64,000 nt of DNA from Nitrospiraceae bacterium (GTDB lineage: Bacteria; Nitrospirota; Nitrospiria; Nitrospirales; Nitrospiraceae). Under the pieces are notes generated by a model. That model ran no database searches. It saw nothing but the letters and a program-made list of their open reading frames with translations, and was not told the DNA's origin. Positions 33,783-42,613 of the stretch are shown here, piece after piece. The DNA lies in contig JACVSD010000001.1 in assembly GCA_014534095.1 (NCBI GenBank), positions 5,262 to 69,261 of the forward strand. Reading direction: 5' to 3'. How positions within the stretch are numbered: position 1 is the first letter of the stretch; every line of letters starts with the position of its first letter. A program made the translations under genes and the position numbers.

Positions 33783-35523
33783 TCAACCAGGTGGATGTGA
33801 ACTGACTGCCTGTCGCCGGAGAACGTCGCACGCGGGTATCCAACACTCGCCGGATGGTATGCGCAAGGTCGTGCAGAGTAAGCGGCTTGAGAACATGCGC
33901 CGCGATGCCGTAGGCGGCGGCAACTTCAGGGCAGACCGCCTGGTCAGGCGCAGTAGAGAGGATGACGGGCATGTCGGGTCGGAGACGGTGACATTCACGG
34001 GTCAGCATTTCTCCCGTCATGCCAGGCATGGCCCGGTCGGTAATCAAGAGGTCGAAGCGCTGAGGGGCGATCTGAAATGCTATCCACGCTTCCGCGGCGT
34101 TGAGTCGAACCACTGGATAGTACCCGAGGGACTCTAGCATTTCCCCGCCAAGGCGGGCAAGCGCTTCATCATCGTCGACAAACAGAACGCATTCATGCCC
34201 CCGGGGTGCCGGTTCATCGGGCCTGGAAGATGGCGGGAGGCCGGGTGCCAGCGTGGGTAGATACACTGCGACGGTCGTGCTACACCCCTGTCCACTGTTG
34301 AGCAGCAACGTTCCTTCATGAGCCGTGACGATGTCATGCACAACCGAGAGCCCCAGTCGGGTCGCCTCCCTTCTGGAATCCATAGTGGACGACGGATCAG
34401 CGAGGAGGCTTGCCACGGTCGCTGCGGCTTCATTGGCGGAAAATCGGACGGTCAAGCAGACATAAGAGCCGCCTGGGACCGCTGCCGCATGCTCAACCGG
34501 GAGAATCTCGTCATGCAGTCCGACTTCAAGCACGCCGCCCGTCTTCCGAATGCCCTGCATTGCGCACTCTAGCAGGCGGAGAATCATCGCATGCATATGC
34601 GCCGCCTGGGCTGAAATCGGAGGGGCCGTCGGGCTGATCCGCTCCCGGAGTACAATCCCTGCCGGGATGGTCCGACGCCAAAGTTTCAGCGACTCCTTCA
34701 GGAGCAAATGAAGAGAGAGCGGATGTCGAGCCTGATTACCAGGCTCGCTAAAGCCCAGGAGCTGGTGGACGAGTTCGCGAGATTTGCGTCCGGCGATCAC
34801 CACCTGCTCAATGTGGCGATGGGCTTTGCTATCCGCTGGAATAAGCGGAAGAGCCAATTCGCTGAACCCCAACACTGCCGTGAGACGATTGTTAAATTCA
34901 TGGGCGATGCCGCCCGCCAGGGTTCCGATCGCATGTATCTGCGGCAGATCGCGCTGAGAGGCATCCGCCATTTTTAGGCTGGTAATGTCGATGACGGTTC
35001 CTACTGTGCACGCCGGCTTGCGGACTCCATCCACTTTCTGAAAAGTCGTCTCGGCGTGGAGTCGGAGATACCGAATATCCACAGTCCCTTTCACGATGCG
35101 ATGTTCGATCTGACACCTTCCAAAGCCTGCAGGGTCGTAGACTGCTTGCAGTTCAGAGGCGATGTACTCGCGTTCGTCTGGTGGGATGAGATCAAGATAG
35201 CGTTGCACTGAGATCGATTCGTCCGGCCCGACGCCACAGATATCCCGAAGGATGGGCGACCAGTAACATGCACCGGAGTCGTGACCGAGTTCGAAGAGTC
35301 CGACCTGTCCTGCCCGGGCCACGAGCGCGAGCCGTTCTATGCCGTCCGCATGGTGGTCATCATGGCGTTGACGGCGGCACTGGCGCAAAGTGATGGCGAG
35401 GAGCAGCAGAGAGGTGAGGAGAAGGCCGGCCAGGACAGTCACCAAGCAGGCGCTCCTCCTGTTCGGTCGTAATCGCTTTCGAAGGGCAAACGAGTCGCCA
35501 TAACCGCTGGTGCTTCTCGACAA
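33748..35523 (-). CDS. hybrid histidine kinase with degenerate ATP-binding domain
   Basis: A 591-residue protein. One membrane helix (about 26-46) is followed by a PAS domain (about 60-185), a phosphoacceptor box GGIAHEFNN (about 205-213), an HATPase-like region and a C-terminal receiver with LLITDRAMPG. The HATPase region lacks the N-box Asn (ILRLLECAMQGI, about 315-326), has no DxGxG motif and keeps only TRLGLS of the G2 box. ATP binding is therefore doubtful. The frame is complete, so it is not a simple pseudogene. It may act as a phosphorelay scaffold or a pseudokinase. Confidence 0.85.
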   Translation of the reverse strand: MSRSTSGYGDSFALRKRLRPNRRSACLVTVLAGLLLTSLLLLAITLRQCRRQRHDDHHADGIERLALVARAGQVGLFELGHDSGACYWSPILRDICGVGPDESISVQRYLDLIPPDEREYIASELQAVYDPAGFGRCQIEHRIVKGTVDIRYLRLHAETTFQKVDGVRKPACTVGTVIDITSLKMADASQRDLPQIHAIGTLAGGIAHEFNNRLTAVLGFSELALPLIPADSKAHRHIEQVVIAGRKSRELVHQLLGFSEPGNQARHPLSLHLLLKESLKLWRRTIPAGIVLRERISPTAPPISAQAAHMHAMILRLLECAMQGIRKTGGVLEVGLHDEILPVEHAAAVPGGSYVCLTVRFSANEAAATVASLLADPSSTMDSRREATRLGLSVVHDIVTAHEGTLLLNSGQGCSTTVAVYLPTLAPGLPPSSRPDEPAPRGHECVLFVDDDEALARLGGEMLESLGYYPVVRLNAAEAWIAFQIAPQRFDLLITDRAMPGMTGEMLTRECHRLRPDMPVILSTAPDQAVCPEVAAAYGIAAHVLKPLTLHDLAHTIRRVLDTRVRRSPATGSQFTSTWLIEERDAVSTRR

Positions 35524-35677
35524 GTGGTCGGCATAAGAGCGGGTAGATTCACCTGCGTCGCCGCCAGTCCGAGCGGGACGGCCTACTTTAACAGAGTCTA
35601 GGGGGAGCTCTAGATGTGAAAGGAGGATGAATCGGTAGAGGCGTTCATCCCTAGTGCATAGATCCGAAAGCGCCTGT

Positions 35678-36334
35678 CTATCCCTGCCGTTTCACAAAAA
35701 AGGCGGCTGCCTGGGCGCGGCGTGTGATGCGAAGCTTCTGGAAGACATTGGCCAGATAGTTCTTGACGGTTTTATCGCTTAGTCCCAGTGCCGCAGCAAT
35801 TTCTTTGTTGGTCTTGCCTTCCGCTACGAGCGCCAACACGCGTTCCTCCTGGGCGGAGAGTTGTTCGATGCCGGGCAGCTGCGGACCGTTGCCGAGACCG
35901 CGCAGCCAACGGAGCGCACGCTCCGTCACCGTGGGATCCAAGATCGACTGGCCGTCGGCCACGAGGTGAATAGCGCGGACCAAGGCCGCTGAATCGATTT
36001 CCTTGAGGATGTATCCGTGGGCCCCGGCGAGGACGGCCGCCAGCACCGAATCATCATCGGCATAGGACGTCAGGAAGACCACGCGCGTCTCAGAGGCGGA
36101 GGCGAGAATGTCGCGGCAGGCCTCGATCCCCGATCCGTCCGGGAGTCGGACGTCCATTAGGACCACGTCGGGTTTCAGTCTGACTGCGTCGACGATAGCC
36201 GTCGCCATGGTGCCGGCTTCCCCGATGACGGTCAGACCGGCTTGTTGCGAAAGCAGCGTTCGGAGGCCAACGCGGACCACTTCATGATCATCGACCAGCA
36301 ACAAGCGAATGGGCTTGGTTCTAACGGCTGACAT
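35678..36334 (-). CDS. LuxR/NarL-type response regulator
   Basis: A 218-residue protein. The receiver has the LLLVDDHEVV acid pair, VLMDVRLPDG with the phosphoacceptor Asp, VVFLTSY and ILKEID. The C-terminal GerE/LuxR helix-turn-helix has LSAQEERVLALVAEGKTNKE followed by IAAALGLSDKTVKNYLANVF. It should bind DNA as a dimer after phosphorylation. Its ATG at 36334 overlaps the end of the large kinase gene, so the two form a NarX/NarL-like pair. Confidence 0.93.
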   Translation of the reverse strand: MSAVRTKPIRLLLVDDHEVVRVGLRTLLSQQAGLTVIGEAGTMATAIVDAVRLKPDVVLMDVRLPDGSGIEACRDILASASETRVVFLTSYADDDSVLAAVLAGAHGYILKEIDSAALVRAIHLVADGQSILDPTVTERALRWLRGLGNGPQLPGIEQLSAQEERVLALVAEGKTNKEIAAALGLSDKTVKNYLANVFQKLRITRRAQAAAFFVKRQG

Positions 36335-39300
36335 ACACCTCTTCTTTCGGCAGATCCAGAATGATCGTCGTGCCATCCCCGATGGCGGAATGCAATTCAA
36401 ACTCCATCCTCATTTTCTTTGCTCGGGCGGCCATGTTCTGTAGCCCATGGCCGGTTCCGGCAGCGGTCACCGGATCGAAGCCGACGCCGTTGTCATGGAT
36501 TCTGACCCGTATGGTTCGGCGCAGCCGGCGCACGGAGACCGATATGTGGGAAGCGCGGGCATGCCGGACCACATTACTCAAAGCCTCTCGCATGATGTTG
36601 AGCAGTTGTAATGCCCGGTCGAGCGGAATGTACCCGAGCGCTTCCTGCTCGATGTGAATCCGGCAGTCGATGGGATGCGTCTGGGTCACGGTATGAATCA
36701 CCGTTCGCAACGCTGTTTCGAACGTGCCTTCTTGTAGAGCTTCGGACTCGAGGCCTGCGATGAAGTTCCGGACCTCAGCCATGACCTGATTGAGTTGCGC
36801 AATGGCCTGTTCCATGGCGGTGAGCGCTTGCTCGTGAGGATGAGCGCCGATCAGCGGCTTGCAGGCTTCCAATCCAAGTCCCACGGCATAGAGGGACTGC
36901 AGAATGCCATCGTGAAGGTCCTGACTGAGGCGCTCCCGCTCTTCCATGGCATGGCGCAGATCCTGTTCTCGCGCCAGGAGGGCTTCCTCCGCTTGCTTGA
37001 CATCGGTCACGTCGGTGTTGGTGCCGACCCATTTGATGATTCGGCCCTCCGCATCCTGGAGTGGCAGGGCCCGGGCTATATGCCACCGGAAGGTCTGGTC
37101 CGATGCGCGGCGCAGGCGAAAGTCGACCTGGTACGGCTGCCCGGTCGCGCGCGCCGCGGCCCATCGCTCCAAACATAAGGGCAAATCTTCCGGATGAATC
37201 ATGCGCTGCCAATTGGAACCGATCAGGGCATCCGCCGTCGTGAGGAAGTATTCCAGGCAGCGTTCGTTGACGTAATCTAGGTTGCCGTCCGGCGTCGCCG
37301 TCCACACTTGCTGCGGAATAGCCTCGGCCATGGTTCGAAACCGTGCCTCACTTTGGCGGAGGGCTTCTTCCGCCTCCTTTCTCTCGGTAATGTCCGTTCC
37401 GACCGTCACCATGCATCGTCGTCCGTTCAGATCGATCATTTCCGATGACAACAGGCATTGACGAAGCGCCCCGGTTTTCATTCGGAGGACGGCTTCAAAG
37501 TTTCTCACGGATCCATGCCGGCGCAGTTCGTTCATGTAACGAGCGCGATCGTCGGGTGATGCCCACAGACCAATGTCGACTGCCGTCCGCCCCTCGACAT
37601 CCTTCGGCTCGTAGCCAGACAAGAGGTAGGCTGTGTCGTTGGCCTCGATGATCACTCCTGTTTCTAGGTCGGCGATAATGACGGGATGAGGACTCGACCG
37701 GAAGGCTTTGGCAAACCGTTCTTCGCTGACTCGCAGGGCGGCTTCCATGCGTCGGCGTTCCGCGGAGGCCAGACACAGGGCGGCATGGTCTGCGACCGAA
37801 ATGGCAAACGCCTCCTCCTCCGGAGACCAGTCCCGCGCCGGTCCAACATGTTCCTGGCTGATGACACCGATGAGACGGCCCCCCTGCCGGATCGGCACGT
37901 CGAGTCGAGAGGTGATGTGACAGTCCTCTAGGTGACGCGCAAACTCCTGGATGCGGGGATCGATCCTACTATCGTGCGCCGCCACGATGAGCGCCGATTC
38001 CAATGCGGTGAAGTACTGCGGAAAGTTGGAAGCCTCCAAGACCGTGCCCGGCTGATGATGCTTCTTGTCGATGATGGTGTAGAGGTGCCGGCACGCGATG
38101 GCGCTGCGGTCAGCCTTGTAGAGCCAGATGCCTACACGGGCCACACTGAGGGCTTCGGCGGTGGCTTCCGCAATGAGCCGAAAATCGGTATCCAGATCGC
38201 GATGCGCGAGTTTCGAAAAGCGAAGTTGCGCCGACTGAAACCGGATCAGTTGGGCGACGCGCTGGCGCTCCAGGGTATCAGCCTGCGTTTGCGCCGTGAC
38301 GTCCTCCGAAATAGTTAAGAGATGCTGCGGACCATTCACACTGGTGACGATCGGCAACGTTTTGGTTCGGAGCACCCGTCGCTCGCCCGAGCGGCTGTGC
38401 ACGACCTGTTCCGATAAGGCGAGCGCGTCCGTTCGGTCTTGATTGAGGGTGCAGCCGAAAAGCTGCGTCGCTTCACATTCCGGTAACACGTCAAAGACGC
38501 TGCTGCCTATCAACTGTTCTCGCGTCCGCTCAAAGAGACGTCCAGCGGCCCGATTGACCATCAGAAAGCGAAGGTCATGCGCATCGGTGACCGTGATCAT
38601 GTGCGGAATATTGTCGATGATCGATTCCAGAAAGGCCTGGGTACGGGCGCGTCCCTCTTCGGCCCGGACCCGCTCCGTAATGTCCTCGTTCAGCAGCACG
38701 GCGCCTTGAATGACGCCGTCGTCTGACCGAACCGGAACGGCCGAATTGCGAACCATCCTTCGCGTCCCGTCTCCACAGGTCAGTTCAAAGATGTTCTCCG
38801 AAGCCGCCTTTCTTCCGGCGAGCACCTCCGACAGCATCCATCGGTGCGGTTCGGCCGCCGGACTGGCCGCATCCGCCCGGTCGGGGTTCTTGACGTCCGG
38901 GCCGATGCCGATGCCCTCGGTTCCCGTCCACAGCTCGCGCGCCGCCGGATTTGCCAGCAGGACTTGCCCGTGCCTGTCCGTAAACCAGACGCCGATGGGG
39001 AGCGCGTGCAACACGGTGCGAAATTGACGTTCACGCTGCGCGAGCGCTTCGGCGTCTCGTTTTTGCTCAGTGACATCCGCCATGACGGCCAGGGCGCCGG
39101 TCATCGTGCCGGCAGCGTCGAGGAGCGCGCCGGCCCACAAATGGATATCTACGGGAGCACCGTTTTTTCGCTGCCGCCGCAGTTCCATGCTGTTGATCGT
39201 ACGGCGTTCCACGATGTGCCGCCAAAGCGGTGCCGTCGCCGCTTCATGATCCTGCGACATGGCTAGCAAGGGCTGACCGAGCATGTCCTCCTCGGTCCAT

Positions 39301-40451
39301 CCGAAGATTCGTTCGGCCGCAGGGTTCCAGCTGGTTTGGAGCCCTTGGGCATTACAGGTGACAATCGCCACGGGCGCAGACTGCACGACGGCTCGCAGCG
39401 TTTCCGCCGTGCGATGCAGGGCTTCTGCGGCTCTGGTCTGCGCCGAGATATCCCGGATGAACGCACTGAGCACCGGCTCACCGCTGACCTGTGTCATGGC
39501 AATGGTGAACTCGACCGGGAACTCATGACCATCGCGGTGGAGCGCATGCAGTTCGAGCCGCCGTTTGACAGGCAAACCGGCGGGACATGCGAGGATTCGC
39601 TCAATGCCTGCCTCATGGGCGGCCCGATGCTGGCAAGGAATGATCGTATCGCTGAGTGGCTCGCCCATAACCTCATGGGCGGCATACCCAAAAATCGTTT
39701 CCGCCTCGGAATTCCAGCCGATGATTCGTCCCTTTCGATCGATGGAGACCACGCCATCCATCGCCCCCTCAATGATGGATCGCGTTCTGGCTTCACTATC
39801 CCGCAAGGATTGCTCCATCTGGTGGCGGGCGAGTTCGGCCTTGTGGCGGTGCAGTTCTCCCGCCGCCCGGGCCGCAAAGATCTCCATCAGCGATTTCAGG
39901 CGGTCAGAACGAGTGAGCGGTTTCGTATCCATTACGATCATCATGCCGGTGACGGCACCAGCCTTATCACGAATCGACACGCCGCAATGGCTCTCGACTC
40001 CAAGGGCGGCCAGGGTGGAGAACTGAGGGAATTGAGCTTGGACGCCCTGTTCGAAGCACCAGAACGTCTGGCGCAGTCCGGTTCCACAGGGGGCATGGGC
40101 CAGGTCGTATGTGAAGTTGTCAATGAGCGTGCCGCGGTCGGACATCGCCAAGGTGCGCATCATTGCGGATGCTCCATCGGCTAATTCCCCGATGAGGGCG
40201 TACCGGACGTTGAGAACTTTGGTGAGGTGCTGGACCAGAGACGCGAAGAACTCGTCTCCCGTATCGGCCGCAGTTCCTTCAATGATCGCCCGAAGCAGAC
40301 GCGATTCCTCGCGCAGGTCTTCCAGCGTCTCGTCAGGATGGTGGCTCTGAGGAGGAGAGGCCTGCTCGAGAAGCGCCCGTGTGAGTTCCGACACTTGTTG
40401 TCGTAGCGATTGGAGTTCCGTGATGGGGTCCGTACCGCTCACCCACCACAC
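36321..40451 (-). CDS. multi-PAS/GAF sensor histidine kinase, NarX-type core
   Basis: A 1376-residue soluble sensor with no membrane segment. In order: an N-terminal GAF (about 60-200), four PAS domains (about 215-720, one with VSIDRKGRIIGWNSEAETIFGY-type sequence), a second GAF (about 735-885), two more PAS (about 900-1150), then HisKA_3 (RERLSQDLHDGILQSLY, His near 1176) and HATPase (VRIHDNGVGFD, GTGHGLQNM). The core type fits with the NarL-type regulator encoded next. Ligands are not visible. The start is uncertain: GTG codons at 40451 and 40442 are both possible. Confidence 0.92.
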   Translation of the reverse strand: MWWVSGTDPITELQSLRQQVSELTRALLEQASPPQSHHPDETLEDLREESRLLRAIIEGTAADTGDEFFASLVQHLTKVLNVRYALIGELADGASAMMRTLAMSDRGTLIDNFTYDLAHAPCGTGLRQTFWCFEQGVQAQFPQFSTLAALGVESHCGVSIRDKAGAVTGMMIVMDTKPLTRSDRLKSLMEIFAARAAGELHRHKAELARHQMEQSLRDSEARTRSIIEGAMDGVVSIDRKGRIIGWNSEAETIFGYAAHEVMGEPLSDTIIPCQHRAAHEAGIERILACPAGLPVKRRLELHALHRDGHEFPVEFTIAMTQVSGEPVLSAFIRDISAQTRAAEALHRTAETLRAVVQSAPVAIVTCNAQGLQTSWNPAAERIFGWTEEDMLGQPLLAMSQDHEAATAPLWRHIVERRTINSMELRRQRKNGAPVDIHLWAGALLDAAGTMTGALAVMADVTEQKRDAEALAQRERQFRTVLHALPIGVWFTDRHGQVLLANPAARELWTGTEGIGIGPDVKNPDRADAASPAAEPHRWMLSEVLAGRKAASENIFELTCGDGTRRMVRNSAVPVRSDDGVIQGAVLLNEDITERVRAEEGRARTQAFLESIIDNIPHMITVTDAHDLRFLMVNRAAGRLFERTREQLIGSSVFDVLPECEATQLFGCTLNQDRTDALALSEQVVHSRSGERRVLRTKTLPIVTSVNGPQHLLTISEDVTAQTQADTLERQRVAQLIRFQSAQLRFSKLAHRDLDTDFRLIAEATAEALSVARVGIWLYKADRSAIACRHLYTIIDKKHHQPGTVLEASNFPQYFTALESALIVAAHDSRIDPRIQEFARHLEDCHITSRLDVPIRQGGRLIGVISQEHVGPARDWSPEEEAFAISVADHAALCLASAERRRMEAALRVSEERFAKAFRSSPHPVIIADLETGVIIEANDTAYLLSGYEPKDVEGRTAVDIGLWASPDDRARYMNELRRHGSVRNFEAVLRMKTGALRQCLLSSEMIDLNGRRCMVTVGTDITERKEAEEALRQSEARFRTMAEAIPQQVWTATPDGNLDYVNERCLEYFLTTADALIGSNWQRMIHPEDLPLCLERWAAARATGQPYQVDFRLRRASDQTFRWHIARALPLQDAEGRIIKWVGTNTDVTDVKQAEEALLAREQDLRHAMEERERLSQDLHDGILQSLYAVGLGLEACKPLIGAHPHEQALTAMEQAIAQLNQVMAEVRNFIAGLESEALQEGTFETALRTVIHTVTQTHPIDCRIHIEQEALGYIPLDRALQLLNIMREALSNVVRHARASHISVSVRRLRRTIRVRIHDNGVGFDPVTAAGTGHGLQNMAARAKKMRMEFELHSAIGDGTTIILDLPKEEVYVSR

Positions 40452-40851
40452 CGTCGGCCGGGTTGGGAGACGGCGGCATCGGTCCCGAGCGAGGGTCGGA
40501 AGGCCGTGTTACCGTGTGACTGCCGAAGAGCGTTCGTGGGATTCCGCAGGACTCGTCCGGAACAGGAGTGCCCTATGTGAGAGGAGATGAATCGCCATGC
40601 GGTGTCAACGACTTGGATGACGTCAGGCGGGTACAAAGTCGGCCCAATGATTCGCATGCGTGTCCGTCCGTTGCTCTGGCCGCGGGTTTCGAAAGGCCGA
40701 TAGTGTGAACGGAAGCAAGGAGAAAGTCTAGCGGGAGAGGAGCCGACCGATGGAGGCTTGAGCCGTGGGCCCTGATCCGCATACTTGTGAGGTCGAACAT
40801 CGGCGATCATGAGACACCGCCGAATGCTCGGCGTCTCTCGAATGTAAGATT
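40452..40851 (-). other. 400-bp intergenic stretch between the large kinase and tRNA-Leu
   Basis: No frame here has a ribosome-binding site or recognisable product. A hairpin with stems GAGAC/GTCTC and GCCGA/TCGGC lies at about 40811-40837, shortly after the tRNA 3' end on the minus strand, and may stop or process the tRNA transcript, though no T-tract follows. No obvious promoter for the kinase gene is visible. Confidence 0.4.
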
Positions 40852-40935
40852 TGGTGCCGAAGGCGGGACTTGAACCCGCACGGCTTGCGCCACACGCCCC
40901 TCAAACGTGCGTGTCTGCCATTCCACCACTTCGGC
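40852..40935 (-). tRNA. tRNA-Leu (anticodon GAG)
   Basis: Read on the minus strand, the acceptor stem GCCGAAG pairs with CTTCGGC and an encoded CCA end is present (40852-40854). The anticodon stem CACGT/GCGTG (one T-G pair) holds a loop with anticodon GAG, reading CUC/CUU leucine codons. The long variable arm and GCGGGTTCAAGTCCCGC T-arm are canonical. Its acceptor and T-arm closely match tRNA-Leu(CAG) at 124-210. Confidence 0.96.
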
Positions 40936-41052
40936 CCTTGCAGGCGGTTGAAACGATCCTGCCACTGCGTGCTCGCGGCGCTCAAGGCATTGATGCAGGC
41001 TAACACGACTGCACCTGCTTGTTCGGCCGCTTGGCGGGAATGAGGGAGCGGC

Positions 41053-41082
41053 ATTATAGGAGGAGGCCAAAATTCTTGTCAA
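41053..41082 (-). promoter_or_regulatory. consensus sigma70 promoter of tRNA-Leu(GAG)
   Basis: On the minus strand a perfect TTGACA (41077-41082) and a perfect TATAAT (41053-41058) are 18 bp apart. The predicted start is near 41046, leaving a leader of about 110 nt before the mature tRNA at 40935. It diverges from the HAD phosphatase gene. Confidence 0.7.
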
Positions 41083-41161
41083 CAAAGCTACCCTCCGGTA
41101 GAATCGGCCGGCCCGTGCGCTCTGAATGCAGGCTTCGAGGTCCGGTACTGCGCCGTGTGTT

Positions 41162-41851
41162 ATGACAGTGGTCATGTCCCCGTACGGTGACCGGCGTCAG
41201 GGCCGGATTGCGGCTTTTTTTGACGTCGACAATACGCTTCTTCCTGGTGAGGCGAGTGAGGTCCGATTCTTTCGTGCGCTCTGGCGGCGCGGGATTGTGG
41301 GGTGGCCGGAAGTGCGCGCGAGTGTTGCCTGGCTGCTGCGCCACGTCCCGTCTTTCTCGCTCCATCCGTTGCGGGAACGAAAACTGTACTTGATCGGGAA
41401 GCCAGCTGACGTGATCGAGCCATTGGGAGAAGAATTCTGCCGGACACATTTATGTCCCTTTCTTTCTCGCGCGGCCCTGCAGAAGATGGAAGAGCACCGG
41501 GACGCCGGACATGCCATTATTCTTCTGACGGGCTCTCTCGATTTCTTGATTCATCCCATCGCCGGTGCACTACGGGTTGATCAATACTTCGCCGGGCGCC
41601 TCGAGCAGGTCGATGGGCTCTATACCGGCCATGTGACGCCGCCCTTGCCCTACGGATATGGGAAACGTCAGCTCATCGAGCGGATCGTGGCAGAATCGGC
41701 CCTTGACCTGCCTGCTTGTTACGCCTATGGCGATAGCCCGGGCGATTTGGAAGTGTTCCGTTTAGTCGGCCATCCCACGGTGGTCAATCCGATTCGCGGG
41801 ATGGCTCGTATCGCCCGGCAGCAACAGTGGCCGGTGGTGGAATGGAAGTGA
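41162..41851 (+). CDS. HAD-IB family phosphatase (SerB/PGP-like)
   Basis: A 229-residue HAD superfamily hydrolase. Motif I is FFDVDNTLLPGE with the nucleophile Asp, motif II is ILLTGS, and motifs III-IV are KRQLIE and YAYGDSPGDLEVF. The helical cap between motifs I and II (LWRRGIVGWPEV...) is of the IB type found in phosphoserine phosphatases and related lipid or sugar phosphatases. Substrate unknown. The ATG at 41162 is a choice; the one at 41174 is equally possible and no clear Shine-Dalgarno decides. Confidence 0.87.
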   Translation: MTVVMSPYGDRRQGRIAAFFDVDNTLLPGEASEVRFFRALWRRGIVGWPEVRASVAWLLRHVPSFSLHPLRERKLYLIGKPADVIEPLGEEFCRTHLCPFLSRAALQKMEEHRDAGHAIILLTGSLDFLIHPIAGALRVDQYFAGRLEQVDGLYTGHVTPPLPYGYGKRQLIERIVAESALDLPACYAYGDSPGDLEVFRLVGHPTVVNPIRGMARIARQQQWPVVEWK

Positions 41852-41909
41852 GTCGTAACAGGCCCGGCAGGGGTCCCTGCGACCATTGAGATTGGAACCG
41901 ACAGGTCTG

Positions 41910-42548
41910 ATGCTACGCGTCACTGAAATTTTCCACAGTATTCAGGGGGAGTCCACATTTGCCGGCCGGCCCTGCGTCTTTGTGCGGCTCACAGGCTGTC
42001 CGCTCCGGTGTACCTGGTGCGATACCGACTATGCATTTTATGGGGGCCGGGAGGAGCCGATGGATCGCATTGTGGACGCGGTGCGGGCTTATGGATGTCC
42101 GCTTGTGGAGGTGACGGGTGGAGAACCATTGGCGCAGGCTGAGAGCCTCGAACTCTTGAAGACTCTCTGTCAGGAGGGCTTTACGGTCTTGCTCGAAACC
42201 AGCGGGGCCCTGGATACGTCCGGCGTGGATCCGAGGGTGCACATTATCCTAGACGTGAAATGTCCGGCGAGCGGCATGATGGAGCGGATGCACTGGCCCA
42301 ATGTAGAACGACTCCGGTCGCAGGACGAAGCGAAGTTCGTTGTCCAGGATCGGGTGGACTATGACTGGGCGAAGGACGTTGTCGCGCGCTTTCGTCTCGT
42401 TGAGCGCTGCACGGTCCTGTTCAGCCCGGTGTTTAGCCGATTGGCCCCGCAACATCTCGCTGAATGGCTCCTGGCTGACGGGTTGCCGATCCGGTTTCAA
42501 TTGCAGTTGCATAAGCATATTTGGGCCCCGGACACGCGAGGGGTGTAA
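41910..42548 (+). CDS. queE: 7-carboxy-7-deazaguanine synthase
   Basis: A 212-residue radical SAM enzyme that converts 6-carboxytetrahydropterin to 7-carboxy-7-deazaguanine for queuosine/preQ0. The CxxxCxxC cluster motif is GCPLRCTWCDTDYAF; EIFHSIQGESTFAGRPCVFVR at the start and VEVTGGEPLAQ in the middle are family marks, and QLHKHIWAPDTRGV is the typical end. The ATG at 41910 matches the usual start. It lies between the HAD phosphatase and pepA, 59 nt away on the right. Confidence 0.94.
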   Translation: MLRVTEIFHSIQGESTFAGRPCVFVRLTGCPLRCTWCDTDYAFYGGREEPMDRIVDAVRAYGCPLVEVTGGEPLAQAESLELLKTLCQEGFTVLLETSGALDTSGVDPRVHIILDVKCPASGMMERMHWPNVERLRSQDEAKFVVQDRVDYDWAKDVVARFRLVERCTVLFSPVFSRLAPQHLAEWLLADGLPIRFQLQLHKHIWAPDTRGV

Positions 42549-42613
42549 GCGTCTTCTCATCGCAATGGCGAGGTTGCTGGAGACGATAGAGGCATAACAA
42601 GGAGAGCGACGGA

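Noticed and set aside
33748..35523. Calling the degenerate hybrid kinase a pseudogene
   Set aside because: The frame is complete, the flanking domains are intact and it overlaps the next gene, so function without ATP binding is more likely.
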